A stretch of 64,000 bases of DNA from Hippopus hippopus (GCA_946811185.2 OX328105.1:46252845-46316844); one strand, 5' to 3'; counted from the first letter of the stretch, positions 57,601-62,045 are shown. Made by a program: numbers and translations. Notes: generated by a model from the sequence alone, not told the origin.

Positions 57601-60600
57601 CCCAGTCTGCCGGCAATAGCCTGCACAGTTAGCCTATGGTCTTCGTCTATCATGGTTTGCACCTTGTTGACGTTGCTTGGCCGTACAACAGCCAGGCGTC
57701 CAGATCGTTTGGGCGTTTGATCGACTCATCACCGTCATGGAACCCCTTGTACCATTTGTACACCAATGGCATGCTTATCTTCCTCCTTAATCAAGTCTTT
57801 TCTCTTGCTTGTATTGGCGTTTTATCCAGACCAACACAAAGTTTTAATGCTACACACACCTCAACTTCACTGGTTGATGTCATTGTTATTGCTTGGTTGC
57901 AAAAGTGTTACTTGCAAGAAACAGAAGTTTTGAATGCATAGAATGTCGTATCAACACCAAACTTTAAGGAAATGATGTCAACATATTTATAAAATGTCAT
58001 TTCTTTTCGGGGATTGTTGTTATTGAAGCATTCAGGCGATGTTTAGTGAAAGCCATTGGCTGACCACTGTATGTCAAAATCAACCTGCCCTCTCGTACAG
58101 TACGTAGGTTGATATTTTGCCTTCTAATATCGAAAATAACAGCATTAATGTATTATTTTTTTGCTGAGTTAGTTCAAAAAGACCGACAAATTACTAAAAA
58201 GAAAGTCTAAATTTCATAATGTCTGAATATAGGACTCAAGATGTTTTTTATACGGAATTCCCGAACAGCCCTCATATAACTATGACAAAAATATATGATT
58301 GAATAATTTCGTAAGCTTGATAGAAGAAGCACTGTAAAGGATGGAAAAGATTTCAATTGCTTGGAAAAGCATTGAGGGAAGCATAGTAATTGCTTTTTAC
58401 CAGCAACATAGTTCATTAGCTTTGCTGTTTTCAAGGAAAACTGTTGTGACCAGCTTTTTGTCCTTTACCCTGTATTTTTTCCATCCTACAAAATAAAAAA
58501 AAAAAAAGATTTGACCATTTTAGCCTTATTTCTACATATGCTGTTATTATGGATTATTCTAAAATTTTGTTTTCTATTTATGAATAAGCCTTTCCAACAG
58601 GATTCTTACTTTCAAAGACCTTGAAAGAAAAGGTTTTTGAAAACATTGTGGGAAAAGGAGAAAATGTTGGTAACCAGCATTTTCTCCTTTTCCCACAATG
58701 TTTTCTACACAGTCAATGATAGAAATCATCGTTGAAGCAAGCTTTAATTTGTCATCTGCAAATGTTTTCAAACTGGACCAGTATGAAATTTTGTTGTATA
58801 TGGTAAAGGGTTAACTAAACTATCTCAATGTAATAAGGTGATGAGATTATTTCTATGACAAAGTTTATTTTATTTCAGAGAATGGGTGGTGCTGTGTCAC
58901 TGTCAACAACATTCCCAAAACGTGTTTTCAGTGAAGAAGATATGAACAGAACTTTCACAGACTTGCAGCTAGCCCCATCTGCTGTTATCATGGCTTTGCC
59001 AGTAAGTGTTCCATGCTCTCTGTAGTGCTGTATGTTGCATTCTTTGCTTGTATTGTAAGAGTAAACAAGTTTGTACGCTTGACAGGACAGATATATGTAC
59101 ATGCAGAGCTCCAGATAAGAGGGAGTGATGATATTCTAAATCCATTATTTCTCCTCCAAACCCTATGTTGTGGGTACTCATTGGAATTGTCTCTATGAGG
59201 CGACTCTAATGAGTACCCATAACATAGGGTTTAGTGTAGAATATTTTTTTTTCAATTTTGAAATCAAAATCACTTCCTTTGTCTGGAGCTCTATACATGT
59301 ATAAGGATTAACAGAATTGATCTAAAAATCCAATATGCTTATAACCCTTTCAGGGCCATGACAAAAACTTGGGCTTTTGCAGATAGCATAGATCAAGATC
59401 AGACTGCACAAAAAGAGGTCAGATGGGGCTTAAATAATCAAAGGAAAAAAGAAGATACATCTATTTCACTAGAATATGCAGTTTTCTTAGGAGTCTGAAA
59501 CTCTGTCTTTCTTGTTATTTGGAAACAGTGCTGCAGCAGTTCTGATTGTTCATAATCAGCTGCTGCTCTGGATAAGTTGTAATTGTTGCATGTAATAACT
59601 CTTTACCATGCAACAAAATTGTAGACTCATACAAATTTAGGCATTTCCAAACAAAAAATTCTATTCAGCTCAAAAGATGATACCTGTCTTCCGAATGATA
59701 AAAAACGTGTTTGAAAAGGAGAAAATGCAGGTTACCAGATTTTCAAACTCGTTTTTTCTCAGTGTTCCTAAAACATGGGTTTCTTGGTAAAAAATATAAT
59801 TTGGAGACTTCACTTTGTATGGTAAGAAAACATAGATTTTGTTGCATGAGAAATATTTTGATAAATGTACCTAACAGCAACAAAGATTTCATTGCATGAG
59901 ACAAATATTTGATGCATGTATCTTGCAGCAACAAAGATCTAGTCCAGGATCTTCTCTGGCAGAGTCATCAAGTTTTGGTGGTGTCCTGGCCTTGCTTCTC
60001 TACCCCTTTACAATTCTGTGGAGCTTCCTTTACTCCATGTTATTTGGTGGTAACACTCGGAACCAGTCAGATCAACAACAACAACAACAACAACAACAAT
60101 CTAGTCAGGATAGTAGCAGTCCACAGACCAGTGCCAGATTGCAAAGACCCAATACGTAAGAGTGACATTGGCTCATTAGCTTTTGAAATTAGTATGAATA
60201 TCGCAGGAGACACCTAGGATACATTTATGTAAAATATATGGAAAATTAGAAGGAAGAAAGACTTAAAACATGTAGGAAACAGTGTGACAAAGGGAGAAAT
60301 TGCATGTCACAAGCTCCTGTTGCTATCATGTTTTCAAATGTGGTCTGCTTTAAGAGGAAACAGGTCATATATATGTTGTAATGAGTTCTTGTGTAAGCAT
60401 TAATTTGGCAGTCTGAGAATTTATCAACTTAGACTTTTTACAAACAAAGGCAGCCTAGTGAGGCAGGGGGCTGTTATATTAAGAATCAAACCTGTTATTA
60501 AGGATTCATGCATTTCTCACTTTCTGCTGAAAAGAACTTTGTCTTTGTTTATAATTAAAAAACAGTTATGCCCTGCTATTTGATTTGGAATTTTCACTGA

Positions 60601-61410
60601 GAAAAAAAAAGTAGCAGCAGAGCATTGGCTTGCAGTGCCCTTGTTATTGAAACAATGTTTGGTAGGGCTGGTATGATTACTAGACAAAGGTTGATAATTT
60701 TAACTATAGAACAATGACTTTTCCCTATTTTGTGCTGCTGCATTTTCAAAGACTGATATAAGACTATACCACACAATCCAGAGTTTAAATTTAACACTTT
60801 ACCACACAATCCAGAGTTTAAATGACCCCAAGAAAGAGGGCTTTGAAAACATTGTTGGAATAAGAGAAAATGCTTATGACCAGCCTTTTCTTCCTTTCCC
60901 GTAATATTTTCTACCCACGAAGAAACAAACCCAATTATTTAAGCCATACCTTATTTGTAGTCTGCAAAAACTTTCAATTTGGACATGTCTAAAATTTTGC
61001 TGGGTGATAAAGATTTAACACATAGCGTTAACCTTGCTAACACTATACTCCTTACCAAAAAACAAAGAAGTAGACTTGTTCAAATTGAAAGCATTTGCAG
61101 ATGAAATTAAATACTCAATATAGCTCAAACATTAGATTTTTCTTTTAAGGTTAGAACACAATGTGGGAAAAGGAAAAAATGCTTGTTACCATCATTTTCT
61201 TTTTTTCCCATGATGTGTTCAAAGCTTTGTCTCTCAGTTCTTTGAAACTTAGGAATATGTGGTAAAGAGATATACACATTATATTCCAGGGCGTACCAGA
61301 GGCGTATAAATACATCAAGGCCGGACGGAAACATGCGACGCTTGGTGGATATGAGGGATGATGATGATGACATGACAACGTACAACGGAAATTCTACACA
61401 ACAGTTGTGA
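21585..61410 (+). CDS. UBXN4: UBX domain-containing protein 4 (UBXN4/erasin) orthologue, 12 exons
   Basis: UBXN4 proteins sit in the ER membrane and recruit the AAA ATPase p97/VCP for ER-associated degradation. Exons: 21585-21666, 21987-22092, 27720-27748, 28557-28675, 29572-29786, 31270-31324, 35898-36067, 54309-54431, 55522-55624, 58879-59001, 59929-60155, 61290-61410. All introns are GT-AG, phases agree, and the total is 1473 nt (490 residues; human about 508). Residues 1-112 are a thioredoxin-like N-terminal domain (VVCVPSTYCIGDGGIPLEVI). Residues 184-300 are a charged coiled coil, 300-375 the UBX domain, 391-414 a hydrophobic intramembrane hairpin (GGVLALLLYPFTILWSFLY), followed by nine Gln and the conserved tail YNGNSTQQ. 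The UBX loop reads FPK where FPR is usual. The start is the first ATG and matches the family N-terminus. Intron 7 is 18.2 kb. Confidence 0.93.
21987..22092 (+). CDS. UBXN4: UBXN4 exon 2
   Basis: Acceptor TATTCTAG at 21986. Encodes GTDDQSEQMNAVW...AIAVRIQSS; the family counterpart opens GDDEQSTQM. Donor AG|GTGAGA. Confidence 0.9.
22130..22310 (+). other. Coding-like frame in UBXN4 intron 2
   Basis: One plus frame reads LAINEIEPCHVVWD, a TAA, then IKKYLRQIYTDNSDEDQTPQ...FTQLFAEQYILA and a stop. The codon pattern looks protein-like, but phase is incompatible with UBXN4 exons 2 and 3. Probably a relic of an unidentified element. Confidence 0.25.
22330..22450 (+). repeat. Palindromic TTAA MITE, 3'-truncated
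   Basis: Starts TAACCCTTTATCATATGAC and keeps GAAAACATTGTGG and ACCAGCATTTTCTCC, with part of the first arm deleted. The 3' half is missing. Confidence 0.6.
23850..24076 (+). repeat. Palindromic TTAA MITE
   Basis: Runs from CACCCTTTACCAAACAATT to CTGATACAGAGTTAAA. The hairpin reads ACATTGTGGAAGAAGGAG, then CGGCATTTCTCCTTTTCCC. It is repeated with its right flank at 25290-25672. Confidence 0.65.
24327..24650. repeat. Composite of two MITE copies in opposite orientation
   Basis: 24327-24480 is a plus copy (TTAACCCATAACCAAAC; GCTGGAAATCAGCATTTTC). It abuts a minus fragment (CTCTTTACCGGACTACG... to AGTCAAGAGTTAATG). Confidence 0.55.
25257..25524 (+). repeat. MITE copy in the duplication, with duplicated 5' end
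   Basis: The 5' end occurs twice (CTTTTACCCTACAATTACGAG then CTTTACCAAATAATTTCGAG). The hairpin and 3' end follow to GATACAGAGTTAAA. Confidence 0.6.
25736..25959 (+). repeat. Palindromic TTAA MITE
   Basis: TTAACCCCCCAAATACC at the left, GGGTAAAGAGTTAA at the right. The hairpin has diverged (AACATTTTGGAGCAAGGAAC, then CAAGCATTTTCTTTGTTCCC). Confidence 0.65.
26259..26473 (-). repeat. Palindromic TTAA MITE
   Basis: TTAACTCTTTACC at the left, GGTGAAGGGTTAA at the right. The GAAAGCATTT end is on the left, so the copy is reversed. Confidence 0.65.
27095..27175. repeat. 'GATCAAGATCAG' palindromic repeat
   Basis: GACCAAAGATCAGGCTGCC, then GCAGTCTGATCTTGATCTAC. Confidence 0.7.
27194..27373 (-). repeat. 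Palindromic TTAA MITE, shortened
   Basis: Opens TTAACTTGATACCAAATG and closes GGTAAAGGGTTGA. The hairpin centre ATGCTGGTTACCAGCATTTT is intact. Confidence 0.65.
27534..27605 (-). repeat. MITE fragment
   Basis: Only the end carrying TTTACCACATGACAAAAAC and GCTTACAGATGACAAATG remains. It lies just before UBXN4 exon 3. Confidence 0.4.
27720..27748 (+). CDS. UBXN4: UBXN4 exon 3 (29-nt micro-exon)
   Basis: Acceptor ATTTTTCATTTTCAG, donor T|GTATCC. Encodes SEECRFFSQIY across both junctions, the counterpart of the family's ACLQFSQIY stretch. It is required for both protein continuity and phase, and is too short for ORF finders. Confidence 0.87.
27918..28285 (+). repeat. Dispersed repeat B ('GACACAGTTATGCCCC' family)
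   Basis: Contains TTTGTAATGTCTCTGTTATT, ACTTCGACAAGTTGTTAAC and GATACAGTTATGCCCC, then a second partial unit. Related copies are at 31350-32943 (mariner-split), 54678-54960 and 60548-60650. Confidence 0.6.
28383..28470 (+). repeat. MITE hairpin fragment before exon 4
   Basis: GAAAACATTATGGAAAAAGG, then TTGTTACAAGCAACTGCTCC: the hairpin core with an altered tip. The ends are missing. Confidence 0.4.
28557..28675 (+). CDS. UBXN4: UBXN4 exon 4
   Basis: Acceptor CTAAAAG|AT at 28556, a weak polypyrimidine tract. Encodes PVVCVPSTYCIGDGG...LRSAQQ. Donor CAG|GTTAGT. The in-frame ATG at 28520 is intronic under this model, because phase and homology both need the splice at 28557. Confidence 0.88.
29043..29341 (-). 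repeat. tRNA-derived SINE, minus strand
   Basis: Plus-strand start GACTGATTGATTGTATGG is the tail. The end, GATCGAACCAGAGACCC with ACCGAGCTATGGGG, is the reversed head. Same family as 15757-16080, inserted in UBXN4 intron 4. Confidence 0.75.
29572..29786 (+). CDS. UBXN4: UBXN4 exon 5
   Basis: Encodes the low-complexity Ser/Thr/Pro linker (residues 113-183, NHESRRKNSASSAATGS... to LTHSEKVE). Acceptor TTTATTAG, donor AAAG|GTTAGT. Poorly conserved, as usual for this linker. Confidence 0.88.
29896..30112 (+). repeat. Palindromic TTAA MITE
   Basis: AAACTTTTTACCAAACAATCC to GGTAAAAAGTTAA. The hairpin is eroded (GCTGGTAACTGGCATGTTTC). Confidence 0.6.
31017..31160 (+). repeat. MITE fragment in UBXN4 intron 5
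   Basis: AACTTTGTAGGAAAAGGG and AACAGCATTTTCTCCTTTTC arms with partial 3' body. The termini are lost. Confidence 0.5.
31270..31324 (+). CDS. UBXN4: UBXN4 exon 6
   Basis: Encodes AKDLIAKKQAEKAQKEFE, the start of the coiled coil. Acceptor TTGCTGTTTAG, donor GAG|GTAAGA. Confidence 0.88.
31492..32820 (-). mobile_element. mariner transposon, 1329 bp, TA target duplication
   Basis: The inverted termini start CGAGGGTTGTTCGATATG at 31492 and its complement ends at 32820. The 33-bp inverted repeats differ at one base by eye. TA flanks both ends (31490-31491, 32821-32822). Both length and structure match a complete mariner. It carries one transposase gene in reverse orientation and sits in repeat B within UBXN4 intron 6. 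Confidence 0.93.
31560..32646 (-). pseudogene. mariner transposase, two nonsense codons
   Basis: The N-terminal half (32646-32215) holds the paired helix-turn-helix region (KVSYETVRSWRKKF; SGRPVTLTGKANV; YTIRDIANTVGIS). An in-frame TGA near 32212-32214 interrupts it. The same frame then continues with the catalytic half: VTGDKTRVHYFEP (first Asp), LLHDDAPSH (second Asp) and SPDLAPCDFF (third Asp). The last two aspartates are 34 residues apart, the D,D34D signature. A TAG at 31612 follows AFQK, with IQRLKLCILN continuing in frame, so a second nonsense change removes the tail. Apart from these the frame is open, so inactivation is recent. Confidence 0.9.
33460..33640. repeat. Palindromic element of ~180 bp
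   Basis: AGGAATATAATAGAATAATC...CTGTCACTTGAATGGGG pairs with CCCCATTCTAGTGACAG...GATTATCCTCTATATCCT. The loop is CTTGTCCTTCGGAC, which can itself pair. A foldback MITE by structure. Confidence 0.8.
33781..35603 (+). repeat. 'AGCTCACCTGAG' dispersed element with 145-bp tandem array
   Basis: Starts with hairpin AGCTCACCTGAGCACAAAGT / GCTCATGGTGAGCT and ends GGTGAGCGACTTTAGGGCC, then ATCATGGCCCTCTTG. Between these are about 12 head-to-tail units containing TTGTGTACGCTCTAGAGGCC, TTGGTCAGAATGTTTGTCT and CTAGGTCACTAGGTCAAAT. Unit starts at 34004, 34149, 34294 and 34439 give exactly 145 bp; later units vary and decay to the right. The 145-bp unit is not a multiple of three, which explains the staggered short ORFs. 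Relatives lie at 39752-40810 and 53755-54281. Confidence 0.85.
35604..35829 (-). repeat. Palindromic TTAA MITE
   Basis: TAACTTTTTACCAAACAACA to GGTAAAGGGTTAA. The hairpin GAAAACATTGTGGGAAAAGG is intact, with tip CTGGTCATCAG. It abuts the end of the tandem-array element and lies 68 bp before UBXN4 exon 7. Confidence 0.75.
35898..36067 (+). CDS. UBXN4: UBXN4 exon 7
   Basis: Encodes the central coiled coil (KSREEEINRRKLGKDMHK... to REKIRAQIAKD). The IxRRKxGK motif is shared with vertebrate UBXN4. Donor AG|GTACCA. Confidence 0.92.
36080..36235 (+). repeat. MITE copy directly after UBXN4 exon 7
   Basis: ACTTTACTAAATAATCCTG starts 13 bp after the exon. The hairpin is shortened (GGAGAAATTGCTTGTAAG / AAGCAATTTTTCC). 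The 3' end is not clear. Confidence 0.55.
36395..36465. repeat. 'CAGCCTGCATGGACTGCACAGGCTG' type repeat
   Basis: ACAGATCAGCCTGCATGG / CACAGGCTGACCTGGGTC with tail TTTTTGCAGATGCATTAAGC. The same tail follows the copy near 44290-44350. Confidence 0.65.
36600..36885 (+). repeat. AAGGCC-terminated MITE, diverged copy
   Basis: AAAGGCCCTATAGCTGC and GTTAAAATGCATTTAAATTT match the inverted end of the element at 42053-42415. The right end is eroded to AAGGCCTT. Confidence 0.5.
36958..37163 (+). repeat. Palindromic TTAA MITE, well preserved
   Basis: TTAACCCTTTACCACACAA to GGCAAAAGGTTAA. The hairpin GGGAAAAGGAGAAAATGCTG / AGCATTTTCTCCTTTTCC is nearly perfect. Confidence 0.8.
38672..39165 (+). repeat. 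Left member of a 10-kb-spaced inverted repeat pair
   Basis: Contains CTTCAATTGAAGGCGGAAAC, TTGTAATGCGTTGCTATGTG, and a second block with a hairpin (GATCAAAATTTATTTCATC; TGATGTTCACTCAATGAAAT). The reverse-complement counterpart is 48660-49160. TTTCATGCTTT and AAAGCATGAAA bound the first block (38672-39000). Confidence 0.7.
39262..39310. repeat. (ATTC)n microsatellite
   Basis: About 12 uninterrupted tetranucleotide units. Confidence 0.95.
39752..40810 (+). repeat. 'AGCTC...GGCCCTCTTG' dispersed element, non-tandem relative
   Basis: Begins GCTCAAGGGGAGCTCTTAGG with GTCCGTTGTGCGTCGTC, holds three diverged internal units (TTCACAGAAATGTTCCTTGG and similar), and ends GTGAGTGATCCAGGGCC then ATCTTGGCCCTCTTG. 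Same design as 33781-35603 with a different body. Confidence 0.65.
42053..42415. repeat. MITE with AAAGGCCTA termini, before the zinc-finger ORF
   Basis: AAAGGCCTAGAAGAAGC at the left mirrors CACTATTAGGCCTTT at the right. Inner arms include GCATTTGAATTTAAATCAT and GATTGAAATTTAAATGCAT. It ends 20 bp before the splice-acceptor-like site of the zinc-finger exon. Confidence 0.7.
42437..42964 (+). CDS. Six-finger C2H2 zinc-finger protein, nested in UBXN4 intron 7
   Basis: A 175-residue ORF with six fingers at about residues 9-30, 38-60, 66-88, 95-116, 124-146 and 153-175. Five follow C-x2-C-x12-H-x4-H; the fourth ends H-x3-C (C2HC). It probably binds nucleic acid in the nucleus, but no target can be inferred. 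The finger array fills the protein and ends at the stop, with no SCAN, KRAB or BTB domain. The ATG follows ATTTGCTTTCAG|G, a good 3' splice site, so an untranslated or short 5' exon probably lies upstream in the intron. Same strand as UBXN4. It could be a retrocopy or terminal exon of a small nested gene. The intact frame argues against a pseudogene. Confidence 0.75.
   Translation: MDTRIVYACPYCHKTFSRKYRVKFHIKNEHADMDMNTKCSHCYKKFASVHSKQRHINFVHKKESDFSCKDCKTSFCNKENLQAHNRAKHGATKLQCKICSSEFSYRSTLKEHEKNCAGRESEKFECTECRKSYRHKRSLDAHVTSKHRGKSHVCEFCGEKFTFTSSLRKHKKRKH
43030..43241 (+). repeat. Palindromic TTAA MITE
   Basis: 5' end eroded. GCTGGTAACCAGCATTTTA core and GTGTGGTTAAGAGTTAAA end present. Confidence 0.6.
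43364..43591 (+). repeat. Palindromic TTAA MITE, well preserved
   Basis: TAACCCTTTACCACACAATCC to GGGAAAGAGTTAAA. Near-perfect hairpin at 43418-43482. Confidence 0.8.
43612..43850. repeat. Two eroded MITE hairpin fragments
   Basis: AAGAACATTGAGGCAAATG / TGTTCTCCTTTTGTCCC and GAGAAAATGCTCATAATAAG / TTTTTTCCTGAATG. Confidence 0.4.
44085..44350. repeat. 'CAGCCTGAGCTAGCCTGGGTC' repeat pair
   Basis: CAAGTCAGCCTGAGCTAGCC at the left and GCACAGGCTGACATGGG + TTTTTGCAGATGCATTAAGC at the right, related to 36395-36465. Confidence 0.55.
44779..44872 (+). repeat. MITE 5' half
   Basis: TTAACCTGTTACCACACAAT through GCTGGTAACCAG, ending at the hairpin tip. Confidence 0.7.
44943..45166 (-). repeat. Palindromic TTAA MITE
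   Basis: TTAACTCTTTACCAAATG to GTGGTAAAGGTTTAA. The hairpin tip is altered. Confidence 0.65.
45571..45810. repeat. GA-rich microsatellite tract
   Basis: A G10 run, then about 230 bp of almost pure purine (GAGA/GGGA), ending in (GA)n. Confidence 0.9.
46671..47057. repeat. Eight-copy inverted array of a 15-mer, GTCGGGGAACTGTCT
   Basis: Three copies read AGACAGTTCCCCGAC or a one-base variant (46671, 46687, 46713). Five read GTCGGGGAACTGTCT with up to one substitution or insertion (46954, 46977, 47001, 47027, 47043). The two groups face each other across about 230 bp. This resembles subterminal protein-binding sites of a nested element. Confidence 0.85.
46765..46845 (-). repeat. SINE 3' fragment (second family)
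   Basis: AGTTTAAACATTTATTTTAT and ATCGATTGAGAAACAAGTTC match the tail half of 15325-15545. Confidence 0.65.
48660..49160 (-). repeat. Right member of a 10-kb-spaced inverted repeat pair
   Basis: Reverse complement of 38672-39165: CCACATAGCAACGCATTACA and GTTTCCGCCTTCAATTGAAG, with the GAACATCATC hairpin block at 48665-48845. Confidence 0.7.
51021..51142. repeat. Palindromic repeat
   Basis: GTGTTTATGTATTATTATTA pairs with GATAATACATAAACAC. Inner arms AAACGAGTCGACTAAAAT / ATTTTAGTCAACGAGTTT. Confidence 0.8.
51150..51640. repeat. Inverted-terminus segment
   Basis: ATTCTATTTATCACATAAAA near 51152 mirrors TTTTATGTGATAATC...ATAGAAT near 51610-51640. The interior is unrecognised. Confidence 0.45.
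52407..52474 (+). repeat. Perfect tandem duplication of 34 bp
   Basis: TTGGTCCTCCCTCTGATTTT starts at 52407 and again at 52441 with no visible difference. Confidence 0.92.
53523..53746 (-). repeat. Palindromic TTAA MITE
   Basis: TTAACTCTATACCAAACAAC to GGTGAAGAGTTAA. Hairpin GAAAACATTATTGGAAAAGC / CTTTTTCCGATAATGTTTT. Confidence 0.75.
53755..54281 (+). repeat. 'AGCTCACCTGAG' element, short copy before exon 8
   Basis: Starts TAGCTCACCTGAGAACATAG, has about three units (TTGGTCAGAATGTTTGTTT; AAGTAGGTCACT) and ends AAGGCCCATTGGCCCACTTG. It ends 28 bp before exon 8. Confidence 0.7.
54309..54431 (+). CDS. UBXN4: UBXN4 exon 8
   Basis: Encodes REERASRFKKEKEEREVEME... the end of the coiled coil. 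Acceptor TTTTTGTTACAG, donor AAAAG|GTAAGA. It follows an 18.2-kb intron and begins 28 bp after a dispersed repeat ends. Confidence 0.92.
54678..54960 (+). repeat. Dispersed repeat B
   Basis: Contains GTGGCGTCGTCTTGGCC, CATTTTGTAATATCTCTG and TGTGACACAGTTATTCCC. Ends GTGATGCTCTTG. Confidence 0.65.
55296..55495 (-). repeat. Palindromic MITE, before exon 9
   Basis: GATCAAACAACAAAACTTGG start, hairpin AACATTGTGGGAAAAGGC / CTCCTTTTCCCACATTGTTT. Ends about 25 bp before the exon. Confidence 0.65.
55522..55624 (+). CDS. UBXN4: UBXN4 exon 9 (UBX start)
   Basis: Encodes ETARIQVRLPDGSSFTQTFQ..., the first strands of the UBX beta-grasp fold. Acceptor TCTGACTTCAG, donor CGG|GTGAGT. A MITE begins about 8 bp after the donor. 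Confidence 0.93.
55633..55816 (-). repeat. Palindromic MITE, right after the exon 9 donor
   Basis: GAAAATGTCATTTGTAGATG to CATGTGATTTAAC. Hairpin ATGGAGGAAATGCTGG / CGAGCATTTTCTCC. Confidence 0.65.
55865..56093 (+). repeat. Palindromic TTAA MITE, reference copy
   Basis: 229 bp, TTAACCCATTACC...GGTAAAGGGTTAA. TTAA at both ends with CCC/GGG next to it is the target preference of piggyBac-type (also Kolobok) transposons; the family call is inference. The central hairpin spans 55921-55985 (about 32-nt arms, tip CTGGTAACCAG). The right half carries GTCTGCAAATGCTTTCAATT. More than 30 relatives lie in this window. Confidence 0.85.
56210..56427 (+). repeat. Palindromic TTAA MITE
   Basis: 5' end lost. 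GAAAACATTGTGGGAAAAAG / CTCCTTTTCCCACAATG hairpin. Ends GTTGTCTAGTTAAA, 28 bp before the second mariner. Confidence 0.7.
56692..57883 (-). pseudogene. mariner transposase, multiply broken
   Basis: Starts MTSTSEVEVCVALKL near 57883, then stops and shifts. VTLDEIWLYHYDPKSK (first Asp) lies near 57425-57380. VILHQDNALCHKA and YSPDLAPCDFRLFP carry the second and third Asp, 34 residues apart (D,D34D). The end is WVEGREKCVRVAGDYLDK near 56692. A SINE insertion and at least four frame breaks inactivate it. Not a copy of the mariner at 31492: the termini and protein differ clearly. Confidence 0.85.
57065..57188 (+). repeat. SINE 3' end inside the mariner
   Basis: Begins GAATACTGGTTCAATTCCC (B-box-like) and ends TTGATTCAATCAATC, the tail type of 15757-16080. 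Confidence 0.65.
58584..58814 (+). repeat. Palindromic TTAA MITE with near-perfect hairpin
   Basis: Hairpin at 58639-58705 with only one or two mismatches by eye (tip GTTGGTAACCAGC). Ends GGTAAAGGGTTAA, 65 bp before UBXN4 exon 10. Confidence 0.8.
58879..59001 (+). CDS. UBXN4: UBXN4 exon 10 (UBX end, FPK loop)
   Basis: Encodes MGGAVSLSTTFPKRVFSEEDM...APSAVIMALP. The FPK codons are at 58912-58920. Acceptor TTTATTTCAG, donor CCA|GTAAGT. Confidence 0.93.
59093..59307. repeat. Palindromic element in UBXN4 intron 10
   Basis: Outer arms ATGTACATGCAGAGCTCCAG / CTGGAGCTCTATACATGTAT. Inner arms AAACCCTATGTTGTGGGTAC / GTACCCATAACATAGGGTTT. The loop contains CTCTATGAGGCGAC. Confidence 0.8.
59385..59425 (+). 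repeat. 'GATCAAGATCAGACTGCAC' half-repeat
   Basis: CATAGATCAAGATCAGACTG, one arm only. A similar half lies at 28736-28765. Confidence 0.65.
59594..59800 (-). repeat. Palindromic MITE
   Basis: TAACTCTTTACCATGCAAC start. Reduced hairpin (GTTTGAAAAGGAGAAAATGC / AGATTTTCAAACTCG). Confidence 0.55.
59929..60155 (+). CDS. UBXN4: UBXN4 exon 11 (membrane hairpin, polyQ)
   Basis: Encodes the hydrophobic segment GVLALLLYPFTILWSFLYSM, a pure (CAA)9 run at 60073-60099 and a Ser-rich linker. Acceptor TATCTTGCAG, donor AC|GTAAGA. Confidence 0.92.
60791..61018 (+). repeat. Palindromic TTAA MITE with duplicated 5' end
   Basis: TTAACACTTTACCACACAA to GGTGATAAAGATTTAA. ACCACACAATCCAGAGTTTA also occurs just before it at 60769. 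Confidence 0.7.
61043..61270 (-). repeat. Palindromic MITE ending ~20 bp before exon 12
   Basis: CTCCTTACCAAAAAACAAAG to TATGTGGTAAAGAGA. Hairpin ACAATGTGGGAAAAGG / TTTTTTCCCATGATGTG. Confidence 0.65.
61290..61410 (+). CDS. UBXN4: UBXN4 exon 12 (terminal)
   Basis: Encodes AYQRRINTSRPDGNMRRLVDMRDDDDDM...TYNGNSTQQL then TGA at 61408. The NGNSTQQ end is the family's conserved C-terminus. A MITE ends about 20 bp before the exon. Confidence 0.92.
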
Positions 61411-61530
61411 TATGTGAAAGTGTCAGTGTGACTGTGATTCTTTAGCGCTTTGTCCCATTCGCCTTTTATGGACATAAAGTAATTTGGAGCTTTCCCTCAA
61501 AATTAAGGTCATTCTTGAAAATAATCTTTC
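61411..61530 (+). other. UBXN4: UBXN4 3' UTR start
   Basis: Follows the stop codon. A variant poly(A) hexamer CATAAA occurs near 61474. Canonical AATAAA first appears only much further on (62954, 63250 and 63566), so the transcript end is undetermined. Confidence 0.4.
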
Positions 61531-61534
61531 ATTT

Positions 61535-61767
61535 GAAGACGGTCTGACAAAAGGAGAAAATGCTGATTTATCTTAATGTTTACAAAATGCATAATAATGC
61601 AAAGGTATCAGAAGGTAGTGGTATGAAGATGGTTTACCCTTTATTTACCATCTACATGACTAAAGACTAGCTACAAGCATTTTTTTTTTCTTTCTTCCAC
61701 AGTGTTTTTTTCCTAAGCCTTTTTCCTCAGAATTGTTAAAAAATTACATTATTTGGTAAAGGGTTGA
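61535..61767 (-). repeat. Eroded MITE, interrupted
   Basis: AAAAGGAGAAAATGCTG near 61554, then CAAGCATTTTTTTTTTC and GGTAAAGGGTTGA at 61767. Confidence 0.45.
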
Positions 61768-61876
61768 AATAAGATTAAGTGGTCAGAAGCTAGCAGTATT
61801 TCTAAGCAATCATTATTTATGACTATTGAAATTAACAGAATACCTTTTGCGATCCGCAGTGCACACATAATTTTAT

Positions 61877-62045
61877 TTTACCCTTTACAAAACAACCACG
61901 AGTTTTAACAACCTTGAAGAGGACAGCTTTTAAAAACATTGTGGAAAAAACAGAAAATGCTGGTAACCAGCATTTCTCCAATTCCGACAATTTTTCCTGT
62001 CCTGTAATAGGCAAATCCTATCTCTTGAAACATATTTGGTTGTTG
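61877..62045 (+). repeat. MITE copy, 3'-truncated
   Basis: TTACCCTTTACAAAACAACC start. GCTGGTAACCAGCATTTCTC core. Confidence 0.65.

Larger units (their letters stand above)
56456..58274 (-). mobile_element. Second mariner, older, with nested SINE
   Basis: Ends TAAGGGCTGTTCAGGAATTC at the left and its complement (GAATTCCCGAACAGCCCTCA) at the right, flanked by TA (56454-56455, 58275-58276). At 1819 bp it is longer than a usual mariner, partly owing to the SINE at 57065-57188. Confidence 0.85.
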
